Position numbers and translations under genes: made by a program. Shown here piece by piece: positions 23,202-32,922 of a DNA stretch of 64,000 bases. This DNA is from an uncultured Pseudoxanthomonas sp. GTDB lineage: Bacteria; Pseudomonadota; Gammaproteobacteria; Xanthomonadales; Xanthomonadaceae. How positions within the stretch are numbered: the first letter of the stretch is position 1; each line of letters opens with the position of its first letter. The stretch covers positions 1-64,000 of the forward strand of contig NZ_CAMPJD010000004.1 of assembly GCF_946886695.1 (NCBI RefSeq), read 5' to 3'. A model generated the notes under the pieces. That model was not told the origin of the DNA and ran no database searches. It saw nothing but the letters and a program-made list of their open reading frames with translations.

Positions 23202-24701
23202 TCAGGCCTGCTTCTTCCAGAAGTGCGCGTTGCGGATGCCCAACGCTTCCGGATCGAAGGTCGGGTCCAGGCCCTGCTTCTTCTGCCGTTCGTAGTCGCG
23301 CAACGCGATCAGCGCCGGCTTCTGCAGGATCAGGATGGCGATGACGTTCAGCCACGCCATCAGGCCCACGCCGATGTCGCCCAGCGTCCACGCCATCGCG
23401 GCATTGTGGTACGCGCCGAACACCACCATGCCCACGATGCCCAGGCGCAGCAGCAGGGTCGCCAGCGGATGGGTCTTCTTCACGCCGGCCAGGTAGGTCA
23501 GGTTGGTTTCGGCCATGTAGTAGTAGGCCATGATGGTGGTGAAGGCGAAGAAGAACAGCGCCAGCGCGACGAAGCCCGCGCCCCAGCCCGGCAGCACCGA
23601 TTCCACCGCCGCCTGGGTGAACTGCGCACCCTCGGAGGGCTGCAGGCCGGGCACGCCGGACACGATGGCGACCAGCGTGTCCTTGCCGTTCTCGGTGACG
23701 GTCCTGAAGGTGTTGTACATGCCCGTGGACAGCAGCAGGAACGCCGTCGAGGTGCACACCAGCATGGTGTCGAAGTAGATGGCGAAGGCCTGCACGTAGC
23801 CCTGCTTGGCCGGGTGCGATACCTCGGCGGCCGCAGCGGCGTGCGGGCCGGTGCCCTGCCCGGCCTCGTTGGCGTAGATGCCGCGCTTCACGCCCCAGGC
23901 GATGGCCTGGCCGATGATCGCGCCGAAGGCTGCATGCGCGCCGAACGCGCTGGAGAAGATGTCGGCGAACATCGCCGGCACCTTGCCGGCATTGGCGATC
24001 ATCACGATCACCGCCATCAGGATGAAGGCCAGCGCCATGAACGGCACCACGACCTCGGCGAAAGTGGCGATGCGCTTGATGCCGCCGAAGATGATCAGCG
24101 CCAGCACCGCCGCCACGCCCAGGCCTATCCACAGCTTCAGCGCGCCGGCGCCGCCGACCGCCTCGCAGGCGCCCGCGCCGCACAGTACGTTGCTGGCGCT
24201 GTCGGCGATGGCGTTGGCCTGCACACCCGGCAACAGCAGGCCGGTGGCGATGACGGTGGCCACGGCGAACGTCACCGCATACCACTTCAGCCCCATCGCC
24301 TTCTCGATGTAGTAGGCCGGACCGCCGCGGTAGCGCCCCTCGGCGTCCTTTTCCTTGTAGATCTGCGCCAGCGTGCACTCGATGTACGAGGTCGACGCGC
24401 CCAGGAAGCCCATCACCCACATCCAGAACACCGCACCGGGGCCGCCGTAGGCGATCGCCGTGGCGACGCCGGCGATGTTGCCGATGCCCATGCGGCCCGC
24501 CATCGAGATGGCCAGGGCCTGGAACGAGGACACGCCGGCGTCCGACTTCTGCCCGGTCACGGTCAGCCGGCACATCTCGGTGAAACCGCGCACCTGCATG
24601 ACGCGGGTGCGGATGGTGAACCACAGGCCGGCGCCCAGGCACAGCGCGATCAGCGCGTTGCTCCAGATGATGCCGTTCAACCAGGCAAAAAAAGCTTCCA
24701 C
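23202..24701 (-). CDS. Alanine/glycine:cation (Na+) symporter, AGCS family
   Basis: Inner-membrane Na+-coupled amino-acid carrier of the AGCS/DagA family, 499 residues with about ten hydrophobic segments. Signatures: GRMGIGNIAGVATAIAYGGPG (family motif), YIECTLAQIYKEKD, GGPAYYIEKAMG and GVKRGIYANEAGQGTGPHAA. I chose the GTG at 24701 because the family begins a few residues before a first helix, seen here as FFAWLNGIIWSNALIALCLG; the frame is open 80 codons upstream but that region lacks membrane character. A GGAG lies about 13 nt ahead. The SpoU gene follows after 1 nt. Confidence 0.92.
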   Translation of the reverse strand: MEAFFAWLNGIIWSNALIALCLGAGLWFTIRTRVMQVRGFTEMCRLTVTGQKSDAGVSSFQALAISMAGRMGIGNIAGVATAIAYGGPGAVFWMWVMGFLGASTSYIECTLAQIYKEKDAEGRYRGGPAYYIEKAMGLKWYAVTFAVATVIATGLLLPGVQANAIADSASNVLCGAGACEAVGGAGALKLWIGLGVAAVLALIIFGGIKRIATFAEVVVPFMALAFILMAVIVMIANAGKVPAMFADIFSSAFGAHAAFGAIIGQAIAWGVKRGIYANEAGQGTGPHAAAAAEVSHPAKQGYVQAFAIYFDTMLVCTSTAFLLLSTGMYNTFRTVTENGKDTLVAIVSGVPGLQPSEGAQFTQAAVESVLPGWGAGFVALALFFFAFTTIMAYYYMAETNLTYLAGVKKTHPLATLLLRLGIVGMVVFGAYHNAAMAWTLGDIGVGLMAWLNVIAILILQKPALIALRDYERQKKQGLDPTFDPEALGIRNAHFWKKQA

Positions 24702-24813
24702 GGGGATGGGTCTCCGGTCGTTGGTGCAGGGGTACGGGAAAGCGGCGGCCGAGCGCTGCCAAGTCCATGAAAGATACCCGTAACCTGCACCGCTGCGCAG
24801 TCCCGGTGTGGAT

Positions 24814-25362
24814 TCAGGGCCATATCCGGCCAAAAAGCCGGAGGTCGTGCAGCCCGTCGGGCTTGCGCACGGCTGCGCGGCGCACGCCTTCCTGCTGGAA
24901 ACCGTTCTTCTCCAGCACGCGTGCCGAGGCGGGATTGACATCCAGCACGTTGGCCTCCACCCGGCGCAGATCCAGCGCTGGCACCACCCAGTCCAGGTAG
25001 GCCGCGACGATGCGGGTCATGTGTCCGTGCCCCCAATGGCGGCGCCCCAGCCAGTAGCCCAGCTCGGCGCCGTGCGCCTTCTCGCCTTGCCGCGGGCGCA
25101 CTGCGATGCCGCCGCAGGCCTCGCCGCTCATCTCGATGGCGAGCACGGGATGGTCGAGGTCGACCACGTGACCGGCAAGGAAGGCTTCGCCATCCGCACG
25201 CGTATAAGGATGCGGGAAGCGATCACTCAACCCGCGCGGTACCAGCGGGTCATCCGCATGAAGCACCAGCGCGTCCAGGTCATCGTGCTGCCAGGCACGC
25301 AGAACGAATCCCCCGCCCTCCAGCCGGACGCCGGCGAACGGACGTCCGCCGGACTCAGCCAT
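24814..25362 (-). CDS. GNAT acetyltransferase, RimJ/RimL type
   Basis: 182-residue N-acetyltransferase of the ribosomal-protein-acetylating subgroup (Acetyltransf_3). Seen: FVLRAWQHDDLDALVLHADD at the start, AELGYWLGRRHWGHGHMTRI (acetyl-CoA loop), RRVEANVLDVNPASARVLEK and NGFQQEGVRR. The substrate is unknown. Its ATG at 25362 overlaps the end of the RND pump gene by 8 nt, so it is probably translated from the same transcript as the pump. Confidence 0.88.
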   Translation of the reverse strand: MAESGGRPFAGVRLEGGGFVLRAWQHDDLDALVLHADDPLVPRGLSDRFPHPYTRADGEAFLAGHVVDLDHPVLAIEMSGEACGGIAVRPRQGEKAHGAELGYWLGRRHWGHGHMTRIVAAYLDWVVPALDLRRVEANVLDVNPASARVLEKNGFQQEGVRRAAVRKPDGLHDLRLFGRIWP

Positions 25363-28300
25363 GGCCGCCCACGGAGGGGGTTTCCGCCTCCAGCTTGCTG
25401 AGCTCGTGCGCGACGGCTTCGGGCGAGCGGGTGTAGGGCGCCAGCAGGGCATAGAACGCCGGGACCACGTACAGCGACAGCAGCGTGGAGAAGGTCACGC
25501 CGAAGATCACCACGATGCCGATGGTCGCCCGGCTTGCCGAACCCGGGCCACCGGAGAGCACCAGCGGCACCGCCCCCATCACCGTGGCCACCGACGTCAT
25601 CAGGATGGGGCGCAGGCGCACGCGCGCCGATTCGGCGATGGCGCGTGCCACGTCCGCGCCGTCGTCGCGCAACTGGTTGGCGAACTCTACGATCAGGATT
25701 CCGTTCTTCGCCGCCAGGCCGATCAGCATCACGATGCCGATCTGGCTGAAGAGGTTCAGCGTGCCGCCGGTGACCCAGAGGCCGATCAGCGCGCCGAGCA
25801 CCGCCAGCGGCACGGTCAGCATGATGACCAGCGGATGGATGAAGCTCTCGAACTGCGCCGCCAGCACCAGATACACGATCAGCAGCGCCAGGGTGAAGGT
25901 CAGCAGGATGGCGCCACCGGCTTCCTGGTACTCGCGCGACTCGCCCTTCCAGTCGATCTGCGCGTAATCCGGCAGTTCCTCCTCCACGACCTGGCGCGTC
26001 CATTCGAGCGCCTCGCCCATGCTGTACCCGGGCGCCAGACCGGCGCTGATGGTGATCGCGCGCAGGCGGTTGAACCGGTTGAGGCTGCCGGGTTCGGCGA
26101 TCTCGCTCAGCGTCACCAGGTTGGACAGCGGGATCAGCGCGCCATTGCCGCCGCGCACGTAGGTCTGCGCCAGATCCTCGGGATTGGCCCGACGCTCGCG
26201 GCCGGCCTGCAGCATGACGTCGTATTCCTCGCCACTGTCCACGTAGGTGGTCACCTGGCGCGACCCCATCATCGTCTCCAGCGTGCGGCCGATCTCCTGG
26301 ACCGACACGCCGAGGTCGGCGGCGCGGTCGCGGTCGATGTTCACGCGCATCTGCGGGCGCGTTTCCTTGTAGTCCGAATCCGGGTCCTGGATGCCCGGGT
26401 TGGATTCCAGCCGCTGCAGGATGCGGTCGCGCCATTGCGCCAGCTCGGCGTAGTCCGGGCCACCCAGCACCAATTGATAGCGCTGACCACGGCTGCCGAC
26501 CAGGCCACCGGGCACATTGGCGCGGGCCTGTACGCCGGGCAGCTTGGACAACTCGCCGCGCAGCTGCGCCACCACGTCGTCCGTGGCCACATCACGCTCG
26601 TGCCAGTCGTGCAGGAACACGATCACCTGGCCGGTGTGCATTTCCTCGCTGCCGCCAAAGCCGCGTGGCGTGCGCGAGTTGGCGCGATCGACGGGCTTGT
26701 CTCCGCCCACCTGCGCCATAACGATCTTCTCGACCTGCTGCATCTGGCCGACCATGTAGTCGAAGCCGGCACCCTCCGGGCCATCGACCATCACGAAGAA
26801 GCGCCCGCGGTCCTCGGCCGGCGCCAGTTCACTGGGAACGCGCAGGCCAAGCGCGACGATGGCGATGCCGCAGACCGCCATCGCCACGAGCACCATGGCG
26901 AGGATGCGTTTGCCCGGCAGGGCGACAAGCCGTTCGACGTGCCGTGCATAACCGTCGCTGACACGGGTGAGCGTGCGGTTGGTCCACGCGTTCAGCCCAC
27001 GGGGTTCGGTGTGTGGCCGCACCAGCTTGGACGACATCATCGGTGTGAGCGTCAGCGCGACGAAGGCCGAGATGGCGACCGCCGCCGCGAGGGCGACGGA
27101 AAGCTCGCGGAACAGGCGCCCCGTGTTGCCCTCCATGAAGCCCACGGGCAGGAACACCGCCACCAGCACCGCCGTGGTGGCCATCACCGCGAATGCCACC
27201 TGCGAGGTGCCGCGACGTGCCGCCACCAGCGGCGGCTCGCCCAGGTCCGCGCGGCGCTGCACGTTCTCCAGCACCACGATGGCATCGTCCACCACCAGGC
27301 CGATGCAGAGCACCAGCGCCAGCAGCGTAAGCAGGTTGATCGAGAAGCCGAAGGCGTACAGCGCGATGAAGGAAGCGATCAGGCAGACCGGCACGGTCAC
27401 TGCGGGAATCAGCGCCGCGCGCAGGCTGCCCAGGAAGAGCCAGATGACCAGGAACACCAGCACCATCGCCTCACCCAGCGTCCAGTACACGCGCTCGATG
27501 GAGGCTTCGATGAAGGTGGTGCTGTCGTAGGCGATGAAGATCTCGGTGCCTTCGGGCAGGGTCTGCTGGATGACCTCCGCTTCGGCGCGCGCCGCGCGGG
27601 CCACGTCCAGCGCGTTCGCGGTAGAGGTGCGCACGATGCCCAGGCCGACGTTCGGCACGGCGTTGCTGCGCAGGTAGGAGCGACGCTCTTCGGCCCCCAG
27701 TTCCACCTTGGCGACGTCGCCCAGCCGCACCACGTAACCGTCGTCGCCCTTGCGCAACGGCAACTGCGAGAACTGTTCCGGCCGCTGGTAGCCACGCTCC
27801 ACACGCAGAGTGAAGTCGCGAGTGGCGGATTCGATGCGGCCGGCCGGCAGTTCGACGTTCTGCGCCCGCAGCGCGGCCTCGACATCGCTGGTGGTCACGC
27901 CGCGCGCAGCCATCGCCTCGCGGTCAAGCCAGATGCGCATGGCGTAGCGCTGGCCGCCACCCAGCTGCACGCGGGCCACGCCATCGAGCGAGGACAGCCG
28001 GTCCAGCACGTAGCGGTCGGCATAGTCGGTCAGCTCCATCGTGTCCATCACGGTGGAGCGCATGTTCAACCAGATGATGACGTCGGCGTCGGCTTCGACC
28101 TTGGATATCTCCGGCGGATCGGCCTCGTCGGGCATGCGGTCCATCACCCGGCTGACACGGTCGCGCACATCGTTCGCGGCGGCCTCGATGTCGCGGCTGA
28201 GGTTGAATTCGATGGTCACGTCGGAGCGGCCGTTGCGGCTGCTGGACTGGATGGTCTTGATGCCCTCGATGCCCGACAGGCCGTCCTCGAGGATCTGGGT

Positions 28301-28489
28301 GACGCGCGTCTCCACGACGGCAGCCGATGCGCCCGGATAGTTCACTTCCACCGACACGATGGGCGGGTCGATGTTGGGCAGTTCGCGCAGGGTCAGGCGC
28401 AGGAACGACATCACGCCCAGGACCACCAACAGCAAGCTGACCACCACCGCGAAGACGGGGCGCTTGATCGACAGGTCGGAAAGTTTCAT
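25355..28489 (-). CDS. RND multidrug efflux permease (AcrB/MexB class)
   Basis: Proton-driven inner-membrane transporter, 1044 residues, with the usual 12 helices and two large periplasmic loops. It starts LSDLSIKRPVFAVVVSLLLV. In the TM4 area LALVLCIGLVVDDAIVVLEN carries the two proton-relay Asp residues, and a late repeat GIVMLIGLAAKNGILIVEFA matches TM10. The adaptor gene lies 5 nt upstream. No outer-membrane factor gene is adjacent, so a TolC-like protein encoded elsewhere is expected. Sequence style fits the HAE1 multidrug group more than metal exporters. Confidence 0.95.
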   Translation of the reverse strand: MKLSDLSIKRPVFAVVVSLLLVVLGVMSFLRLTLRELPNIDPPIVSVEVNYPGASAAVVETRVTQILEDGLSGIEGIKTIQSSSRNGRSDVTIEFNLSRDIEAAANDVRDRVSRVMDRMPDEADPPEISKVEADADVIIWLNMRSTVMDTMELTDYADRYVLDRLSSLDGVARVQLGGGQRYAMRIWLDREAMAARGVTTSDVEAALRAQNVELPAGRIESATRDFTLRVERGYQRPEQFSQLPLRKGDDGYVVRLGDVAKVELGAEERRSYLRSNAVPNVGLGIVRTSTANALDVARAARAEAEVIQQTLPEGTEIFIAYDSTTFIEASIERVYWTLGEAMVLVFLVIWLFLGSLRAALIPAVTVPVCLIASFIALYAFGFSINLLTLLALVLCIGLVVDDAIVVLENVQRRADLGEPPLVAARRGTSQVAFAVMATTAVLVAVFLPVGFMEGNTGRLFRELSVALAAAVAISAFVALTLTPMMSSKLVRPHTEPRGLNAWTNRTLTRVSDGYARHVERLVALPGKRILAMVLVAMAVCGIAIVALGLRVPSELAPAEDRGRFFVMVDGPEGAGFDYMVGQMQQVEKIVMAQVGGDKPVDRANSRTPRGFGGSEEMHTGQVIVFLHDWHERDVATDDVVAQLRGELSKLPGVQARANVPGGLVGSRGQRYQLVLGGPDYAELAQWRDRILQRLESNPGIQDPDSDYKETRPQMRVNIDRDRAADLGVSVQEIGRTLETMMGSRQVTTYVDSGEEYDVMLQAGRERRANPEDLAQTYVRGGNGALIPLSNLVTLSEIAEPGSLNRFNRLRAITISAGLAPGYSMGEALEWTRQVVEEELPDYAQIDWKGESREYQEAGGAILLTFTLALLIVYLVLAAQFESFIHPLVIMLTVPLAVLGALIGLWVTGGTLNLFSQIGIVMLIGLAAKNGILIVEFANQLRDDGADVARAIAESARVRLRPILMTSVATVMGAVPLVLSGGPGSASRATIGIVVIFGVTFSTLLSLYVVPAFYALLAPYTRSPEAVAHELSKLEAETPSVGGHG

Positions 28490-28494
28490 GGCGC

Positions 28495-29595
28495 TCAGCC
28501 CTTGCCGTCGGCGGCGGACGCGTCCTGCTTCGGCGGAGCCGACCGCACAGCGTCTGCCACCTTCACACCCGGACGCAGCTTGCCGGTGCCGTCGATGACG
28601 ATGCGGTCGCCGGCGGCGACGCCCTTCACGATCTCCACCTGGCCGTCGCGGCGCACGCCGGCCGTCACCGGCGCCTGCTCGACGCTGCCATCCGGCTTGA
28701 CGCGGTAGACGAACGAATCACGGCCGACCTGCACCACGGCGATCTCGGGGATCACCAGTGCCTGCCGCTCGGGGCGGAACAGGCGCACGTCCAGCAGCAT
28801 GCCGGGGCGCAACTTGCGCCCGGCATTCGGGAACACCGCGCGTACGGTCACGGCGCGCGTGGTCGCGTCGATGCGCGCATCGATCGTTTCCACTCGCCCC
28901 TCGAACGTCTCGCCCGGATACGCCGCAGCCGTGGCCGTCACCGTATTGCCAACGCCGACCGTTGCCAACGCCACCTCGGGCACCTGGAAGTCCACGTACA
29001 TGCGCGAAATATCGTCGAGCGTGGCGATCGCGCTGTTGGCGGTGATCAGCGAACCGGGGCTGACCTGACGGATGCCCAGCACGCCGGCGAACGGCGCACG
29101 CACGCTGCGGTCGCCGATGTCGGCGCGTGCCTGGCGCACACGCGCTGCCGCGGCATCGCGCAACGCGAGCTGGGTGTCAAGTTGCGAGCGGGCGATCAGC
29201 TGCTGGTCGGCCAGTTCCTTCTGCCGACGGTAAAGACGCTCGGCCTCCGCATGGGTCGCCTCTGCCTGCACCAGCGCGGCCTGCGCGGCGTCGCCTTTCA
29301 ACGTGATCAGCTTCTGCCCGGCGGCGACATCCTGACCACTTTCGAAGTGCACCTCCTGCACGATCTCGCTGACCTTCGCGGTCAGAGTGACCGATTCACG
29401 CGCCTTCGCCGTGCCCAGCGCCTGCAGGGTGTCGTTCCACGCGCCCGGCTGGACCACCTGGGTGGTAACCGGGATGGGGCGCTCGCCCGCATTGCCATTG
29501 CCCCTTGCCTGCGCGCCCTTGTCACCGCCACAGGCGGCAAGCAGCAGGAAGGGCAGCGCGACCAGCAGGACGCGGGGGGCGAATCGGTTGAGCAT
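28495..29595 (-). CDS. RND efflux periplasmic adaptor lipoprotein
   Basis: Membrane fusion protein linking the RND pump to an outer-membrane channel. 366 residues. Lipoprotein signal LVALPFLLLAA-C at residue 22 anchors it in the inner membrane. Lipoyl half-motifs flank a helical hairpin: ESGQDVAAGQKLITLKGDAA and RSVRAPFAGVLGIRQVSPGS, with coiled coil between (AEAERLYRRQKELADQQL). Beta-barrel and MP domains follow. First gene of the pump operon; the AT-rich TGAATAATGAAAATTA just upstream probably contains its promoter. Confidence 0.94.
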   Translation of the reverse strand: MLNRFAPRVLLVALPFLLLAACGGDKGAQARGNGNAGERPIPVTTQVVQPGAWNDTLQALGTAKARESVTLTAKVSEIVQEVHFESGQDVAAGQKLITLKGDAAQAALVQAEATHAEAERLYRRQKELADQQLIARSQLDTQLALRDAAAARVRQARADIGDRSVRAPFAGVLGIRQVSPGSLITANSAIATLDDISRMYVDFQVPEVALATVGVGNTVTATAAAYPGETFEGRVETIDARIDATTRAVTVRAVFPNAGRKLRPGMLLDVRLFRPERQALVIPEIAVVQVGRDSFVYRVKPDGSVEQAPVTAGVRRDGQVEIVKGVAAGDRIVIDGTGKLRPGVKVADAVRSAPPKQDASAADGKG

Positions 29596-29759
29596 GGATC
29601 ATCCCGTAATTTTCATTATTCACGCAGTCTACCGGCCGTACGTGAAACACGCTGCCGCGGATGCGGCAGTTCGTGCGGGAAACGCGCCAAAGGGCATGCG
29701 GTGCACACGCCGAACCATGACCTATGACCCTTGCCGCCGTGGCGAGACGGATCCCGGCG

Positions 29760-31634
29760 CTATTCCAGGCCCAGCTTCGCCAGCACCTGGAGCGCCAGTG
29801 CCTGGGGGTCCTGCTCGCCCGCGTGCAGGTGCACGTCGGGGTGCTCCGGGGTCTCGTATGGCGAATCGATGCCGGTGAAATTCGGAATCAACCCCGCGCG
29901 GGCCTTGCGGTACAGGCCCTTCACATCGCGCGCCTCGGCAAGAGCGAGGGGTACGTCGACGAAGACCTCGATGAACTCGCCATCAGCGAACCGGTCGCGC
30001 GCCATCCGCCGCTCCGCACGGAACGGAGAGATGAAGCTGACCAGCACGATCAGGCCTGCATCGGTCATCAGCTTCGCCACCTCGGCCACGCGGCGGATGT
30101 TCTCCACGCGGTCTTCATCGGTGAAGCCCAGGTCGCGGTTCAGCCCGTGGCGCACGTTGTCGCCGTCGAGCAGGAAGCTGTGGTAACCCAGCGCATGCAG
30201 GCGCTTGTCCACCAGGTTGGCGATGGTGGACTTGCCCGCGCCGGACAGGCCGGTGAACCACAGGACCTTCGGCGCCTGCCCTTTCTGGCGGGCACGCGCG
30301 GCCTTGTCGACATCGACATGCTGCCAGTGCACGTTGCCCGCGCGCCGCAATGCGAAGTCCAGCGTGCCCGCGGCGGCCGTGCCGTTGTCGTACCGGTCGA
30401 TCAGGATGAAGCTACCCAGTGCGCGATTGCGCGCGTAGGTGTCGAAGGCGACCGGTTCGTCCAGGCTGAGGTTGCAGTAGCCGACCTCGTTGAGCTCCAG
30501 CCGCTTGGCCGCGAGGTGCTCCTGCGTGTTCACGTCGATGCGGTGCTTGATCTCGGTGACGGTGGCAGAAACGGTCCGCGCACCGATCTTCAGCCAGTAC
30601 GGCCGGCCGGGCAGCAACGGCGCGTCTGACATCCACAGCAGGTGCGCGGCGAACTGGTCGGCGACTTCCGGCGGATCTCCCGCGGCCGCGATCACGTCGC
30701 CACGGCTGATGTCGATTTCGTCCACCAGGGTCAGCGTCACGGCCTGACCCGCTTGCGCCGCTGCAACCTCGCCATCGGGGCCGAGCACCTGCCCGACGCG
30801 TGAACGACGTGCGGACGGCAGCACCACCACCTCGTCGCCCGGCTTCACCTCGCCGGCCGCGATGGTGCCTGCATAGCCGCGGAAATTCTGGTGCGGACGG
30901 TTGACCCATTGCACCGGCAGGCGCAGGCCTGCGCCGGTATCGTGCGCGTCGACCTGCACGCTTTCCAGATGTTCCAGCAAGGCGGGGCCGGTGTACCAGG
31001 GCGTGCGCGTGGAGCGCGCGGACAGGTTGTCGCCTTCCAGCGCCGACAGCGGGATGCAGGTGATCGATGCAATGCCGAGCCGCTGCGCGAGCGCACGGTA
31101 ATCCGCGGCGATGCGTTCGAACACGGCCTGGTCGAAGTCCACCAGGTCCATCTTGTTCACCGCCAGCACCACGTGGCGGATGCCGAGCAGTGAGACGATA
31201 TAGCTGTGCCGGTGCGTCTGCGTCAGCAGGCCCTTGCGCGCATCCACCAACACCACGGCCAGGTCCGCAGTGGATGCGCCCGTGGCCATGTTGCGCGTGT
31301 ACTGCTCGTGCCCGGGGCAGTCGGCGACGATGAACTTGCGTTTGTCCGTATCGAAGTAGCGGTAAGCCACGTCGATGGTGATGCCCTGCTCGCGCTCGGC
31401 AGCCAACCCATCCAGCAGCAGCGCGTAATCGATGCGCTCGCCCTGGGTGCCGTGCTTGCGGCTGTCCTTTTCCAGCGCGGCCAGCTGGTCGTCGAACAGG
31501 CGCTTGCTGTCGTACAGCAGGCGACCGATCAGTGTGCTCTTGCCATCATCCACGCTGCCGCAGGTGATGAAGCGCAGCAGCGGCTTGGATTCGTGCTGCT
31601 TGAGGTAGGTGGCGATGTCGCCTGCGGTATTCAT
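29760..31634 (-). CDS. cysN: Bifunctional sulfate adenylyltransferase subunit 1/adenylylsulfate kinase
   Basis: Fused CysN-CysC, 624 residues. Residues 1 to about 430 are the GTPase subunit of ATP sulfurylase: [17 protein letters not shown] (P-loop), [12 protein letters not shown] and NKMDLVDFD. From about 445 it is APS kinase: [35 protein letters not shown] and [12 protein letters not shown]. With CysD it converts sulfate to APS and then PAPS. Separated from cysD by about 170 nt that hold a family C repeat, so CysD and CysNC synthesis may be uncoupled at this point. Confidence 0.97.
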   Translation of the reverse strand: MNTAGDIATYLKQHESKPLLRFITCGSVDDGKSTLIGRLLYDSKRLFDDQLAALEKDSRKHGTQGERIDYALLLDGLAAEREQGITIDVAYRYFDTDKRKFIVADCPGHEQYTRNMATGASTADLAVVLVDARKGLLTQTHRHSYIVSLLGIRHVVLAVNKMDLVDFDQAVFERIAADYRALAQRLGIASITCIPLSALEGDNLSARSTRTPWYTGPALLEHLESVQVDAHDTGAGLRLPVQWVNRPHQNFRGYAGTIAAGEVKPGDEVVVLPSARRSRVGQVLGPDGEVAAAQAGQAVTLTLVDEIDISRGDVIAAAGDPPEVADQFAAHLLWMSDAPLLPGRPYWLKIGARTVSATVTEIKHRIDVNTQEHLAAKRLELNEVGYCNLSLDEPVAFDTYARNRALGSFILIDRYDNGTAAAGTLDFALRRAGNVHWQHVDVDKAARARQKGQAPKVLWFTGLSGAGKSTIANLVDKRLHALGYHSFLLDGDNVRHGLNRDLGFTDEDRVENIRRVAEVAKLMTDAGLIVLVSFISPFRAERRMARDRFADGEFIEVFVDVPLALAEARDVKGLYRKARAGLIPNFTGIDSPYETPEHPDVHLHAGEQDPQALALQVLAKLGLE

Positions 31635-31683
31635 GCAGCGGCCACCGGCATCATCTTCATGCGCGTCAACTCCAGACCAGTAT

Positions 31684-31791
31684 CGTCATCCCGGCGAACG
31701 CTGGGATCCATCTTGATCTTGCAGGGTGCCCCGGCAAGCGTCATTGATCGCGCGAACACCAACTTGGGTCCCAGCGTGCGCTGGGACGACG
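31684..31791. repeat. Inverted repeat family C, copy 2
   Basis: Arms 31684-31707 (CGTCATCCCGGCGAACGCTG...) and about 31767-31791 (...CAGCGTGCGCTGGGACGACG), imperfect complements. Inside the left arm CCATCTTGATCTT matches the inverse of the inner part of the copy at 9205. It fills most of the gap between cysD and cysNC in one operon. Confidence 0.85.
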
Positions 31792-31806
31792 GTGGAGGGA
31801 TGCTCA

Positions 31807-32718
31807 TCAGAAGTAACCCTCCAGCTTCTTCTTCTCCATCGATGCACCCGGGTCCTGGTCGATCACCCGGCCCTGGCGCTCGGAACTGGTGGTCACCAGC
31901 ATCTCGGCGATGATCTTCTCCAGCGAATCGGCGTCGGAGTCGATGGCGCCGGTCAGCGGGTAGCAACCCAGGGTGCGGAAGCGCACGCGGCGCTGCTGGG
32001 GCACTTCGCCCTCGCGCAGCGGAAGGCGTTCGTCATCGACCATCAGCAGGGCACCGTCGCGCTCCACCACGGGACGTTCGGCGGCGAAGTACAGCGGCAC
32101 CACCGGGATGTGCTCGCGGTAGATGTAAAGCCAGATGTCCAGCTCGGTCCAGTTCGACAGCGGGAACACGCGCACGCTCTCGCCGGTGTTGATGCGGGCG
32201 TTGTAGAGATTCCACAGTTCGGGGCGCTGGTTCTTCGGGTCCCAGCGGTGCCTGTCGTTGCGGAACGAGAACACGCGCTCCTTGGCGCGCGATTTTTCCT
32301 CGTCGCGACGGGCGCCGCCGATGGCCGCGTCGAAACGGTAGTGGTCCAGCGCCTGCTTCAGGCCCTGGGTCTTCATCACGTCGGTGTGGACGGTGGCGCC
32401 GTGGCTGATCGGCCCGATGTCACGGGCGATGCCGTCCGGATTGATGTGCACGCGCAGGTCCACGCCGGTCTCGGCAGCGCGCCGGTCGCGGAAGGCGATC
32501 ATCTCGCGGAATTTCCAGCGGGTGTCCACGTGCAGCAACGGGATCGGCGGCCGCGCCGGAGCGAACGCCTTCAGCAACAGGTGCAGCAGCACCGAGCTGT
32601 CCTTCCCCACCGAGTACAGCAGCACCGGGTTGCGGAATTCGGCGGCGACCTCCCGCAGGATATGGATGCTTTCCGCTTCCAGGCGGTCGAGGTGGGACAG
32701 GCGGGGCACGGCAGTCAT
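31807..32718 (-). CDS. cysD: Sulfate adenylyltransferase subunit 2
   Basis: Catalytic subunit of ATP sulfurylase; forms APS from sulfate and ATP with CysN. 303 residues from the ATG at 32718 (an ATG four codons upstream is also possible). Motifs: [30 protein letters not shown] (PP-loop SGGKDS-like), [11 protein letters not shown], then [20 protein letters not shown] and [12 protein letters not shown]. It is the first gene of cysD-cysNC and divergent from cysJ. Confidence 0.97.
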   Translation of the reverse strand: MTAVPRLSHLDRLEAESIHILREVAAEFRNPVLLYSVGKDSSVLLHLLLKAFAPARPPIPLLHVDTRWKFREMIAFRDRRAAETGVDLRVHINPDGIARDIGPISHGATVHTDVMKTQGLKQALDHYRFDAAIGGARRDEEKSRAKERVFSFRNDRHRWDPKNQRPELWNLYNARINTGESVRVFPLSNWTELDIWLYIYREHIPVVPLYFAAERPVVERDGALLMVDDERLPLREGEVPQQRRVRFRTLGCYPLTGAIDSDADSLEKIIAEMLVTTSSERQGRVIDQDPGASMEKKKLEGYF

Positions 32719-32922
32719 CGCGGCGGGCAAAGGGGGCAGTGGATCCGGACGGGCTAGCCTAGCAGGGCGTCGCCACGGGGTCCGGGAGGCCGGCAGTATT
32801 CGGCCGGCGGCTCATGCAGGCGAAATAAGCTGCGGCCATAAGCCCATAACCACGCATCCTTTCTGGCGGTCGGCGCCCCTCCCTACCATCGGTCGTCCCA
32901 GTCGCGCCCACGGGCCACGCCG
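32719..32922. promoter_or_regulatory. Divergent cysD / cysJ intergenic region
   Basis: 204 bases must hold the promoters of both sulfate operons. GGCCATAAGCCCATAACC (about 32835-32851) is an A/T-rich patch in a GC-rich background; ATAACC also occurs in the cysB-cysG gap (TTATAACCGC, about 41814). I propose it as a CysB-related site, but the CysB consensus is loose and I cannot demonstrate it. Confidence 0.3.

Noticed and set aside
25361..28708. Plus-strand open frame of over 1100 codons opposite the RND pump
   Set aside because: It is the antisense of a clear AcrB-type gene; its His/Gln/Arg-rich composition is the usual shadow in GC-rich DNA and it matches no family.
29596..29759. Small gene between the RND adaptor and cysNC
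   Set aside because: No frame with a ribosome site or protein-like composition; only the promoter-like AT-rich patch near 29610 is notable.
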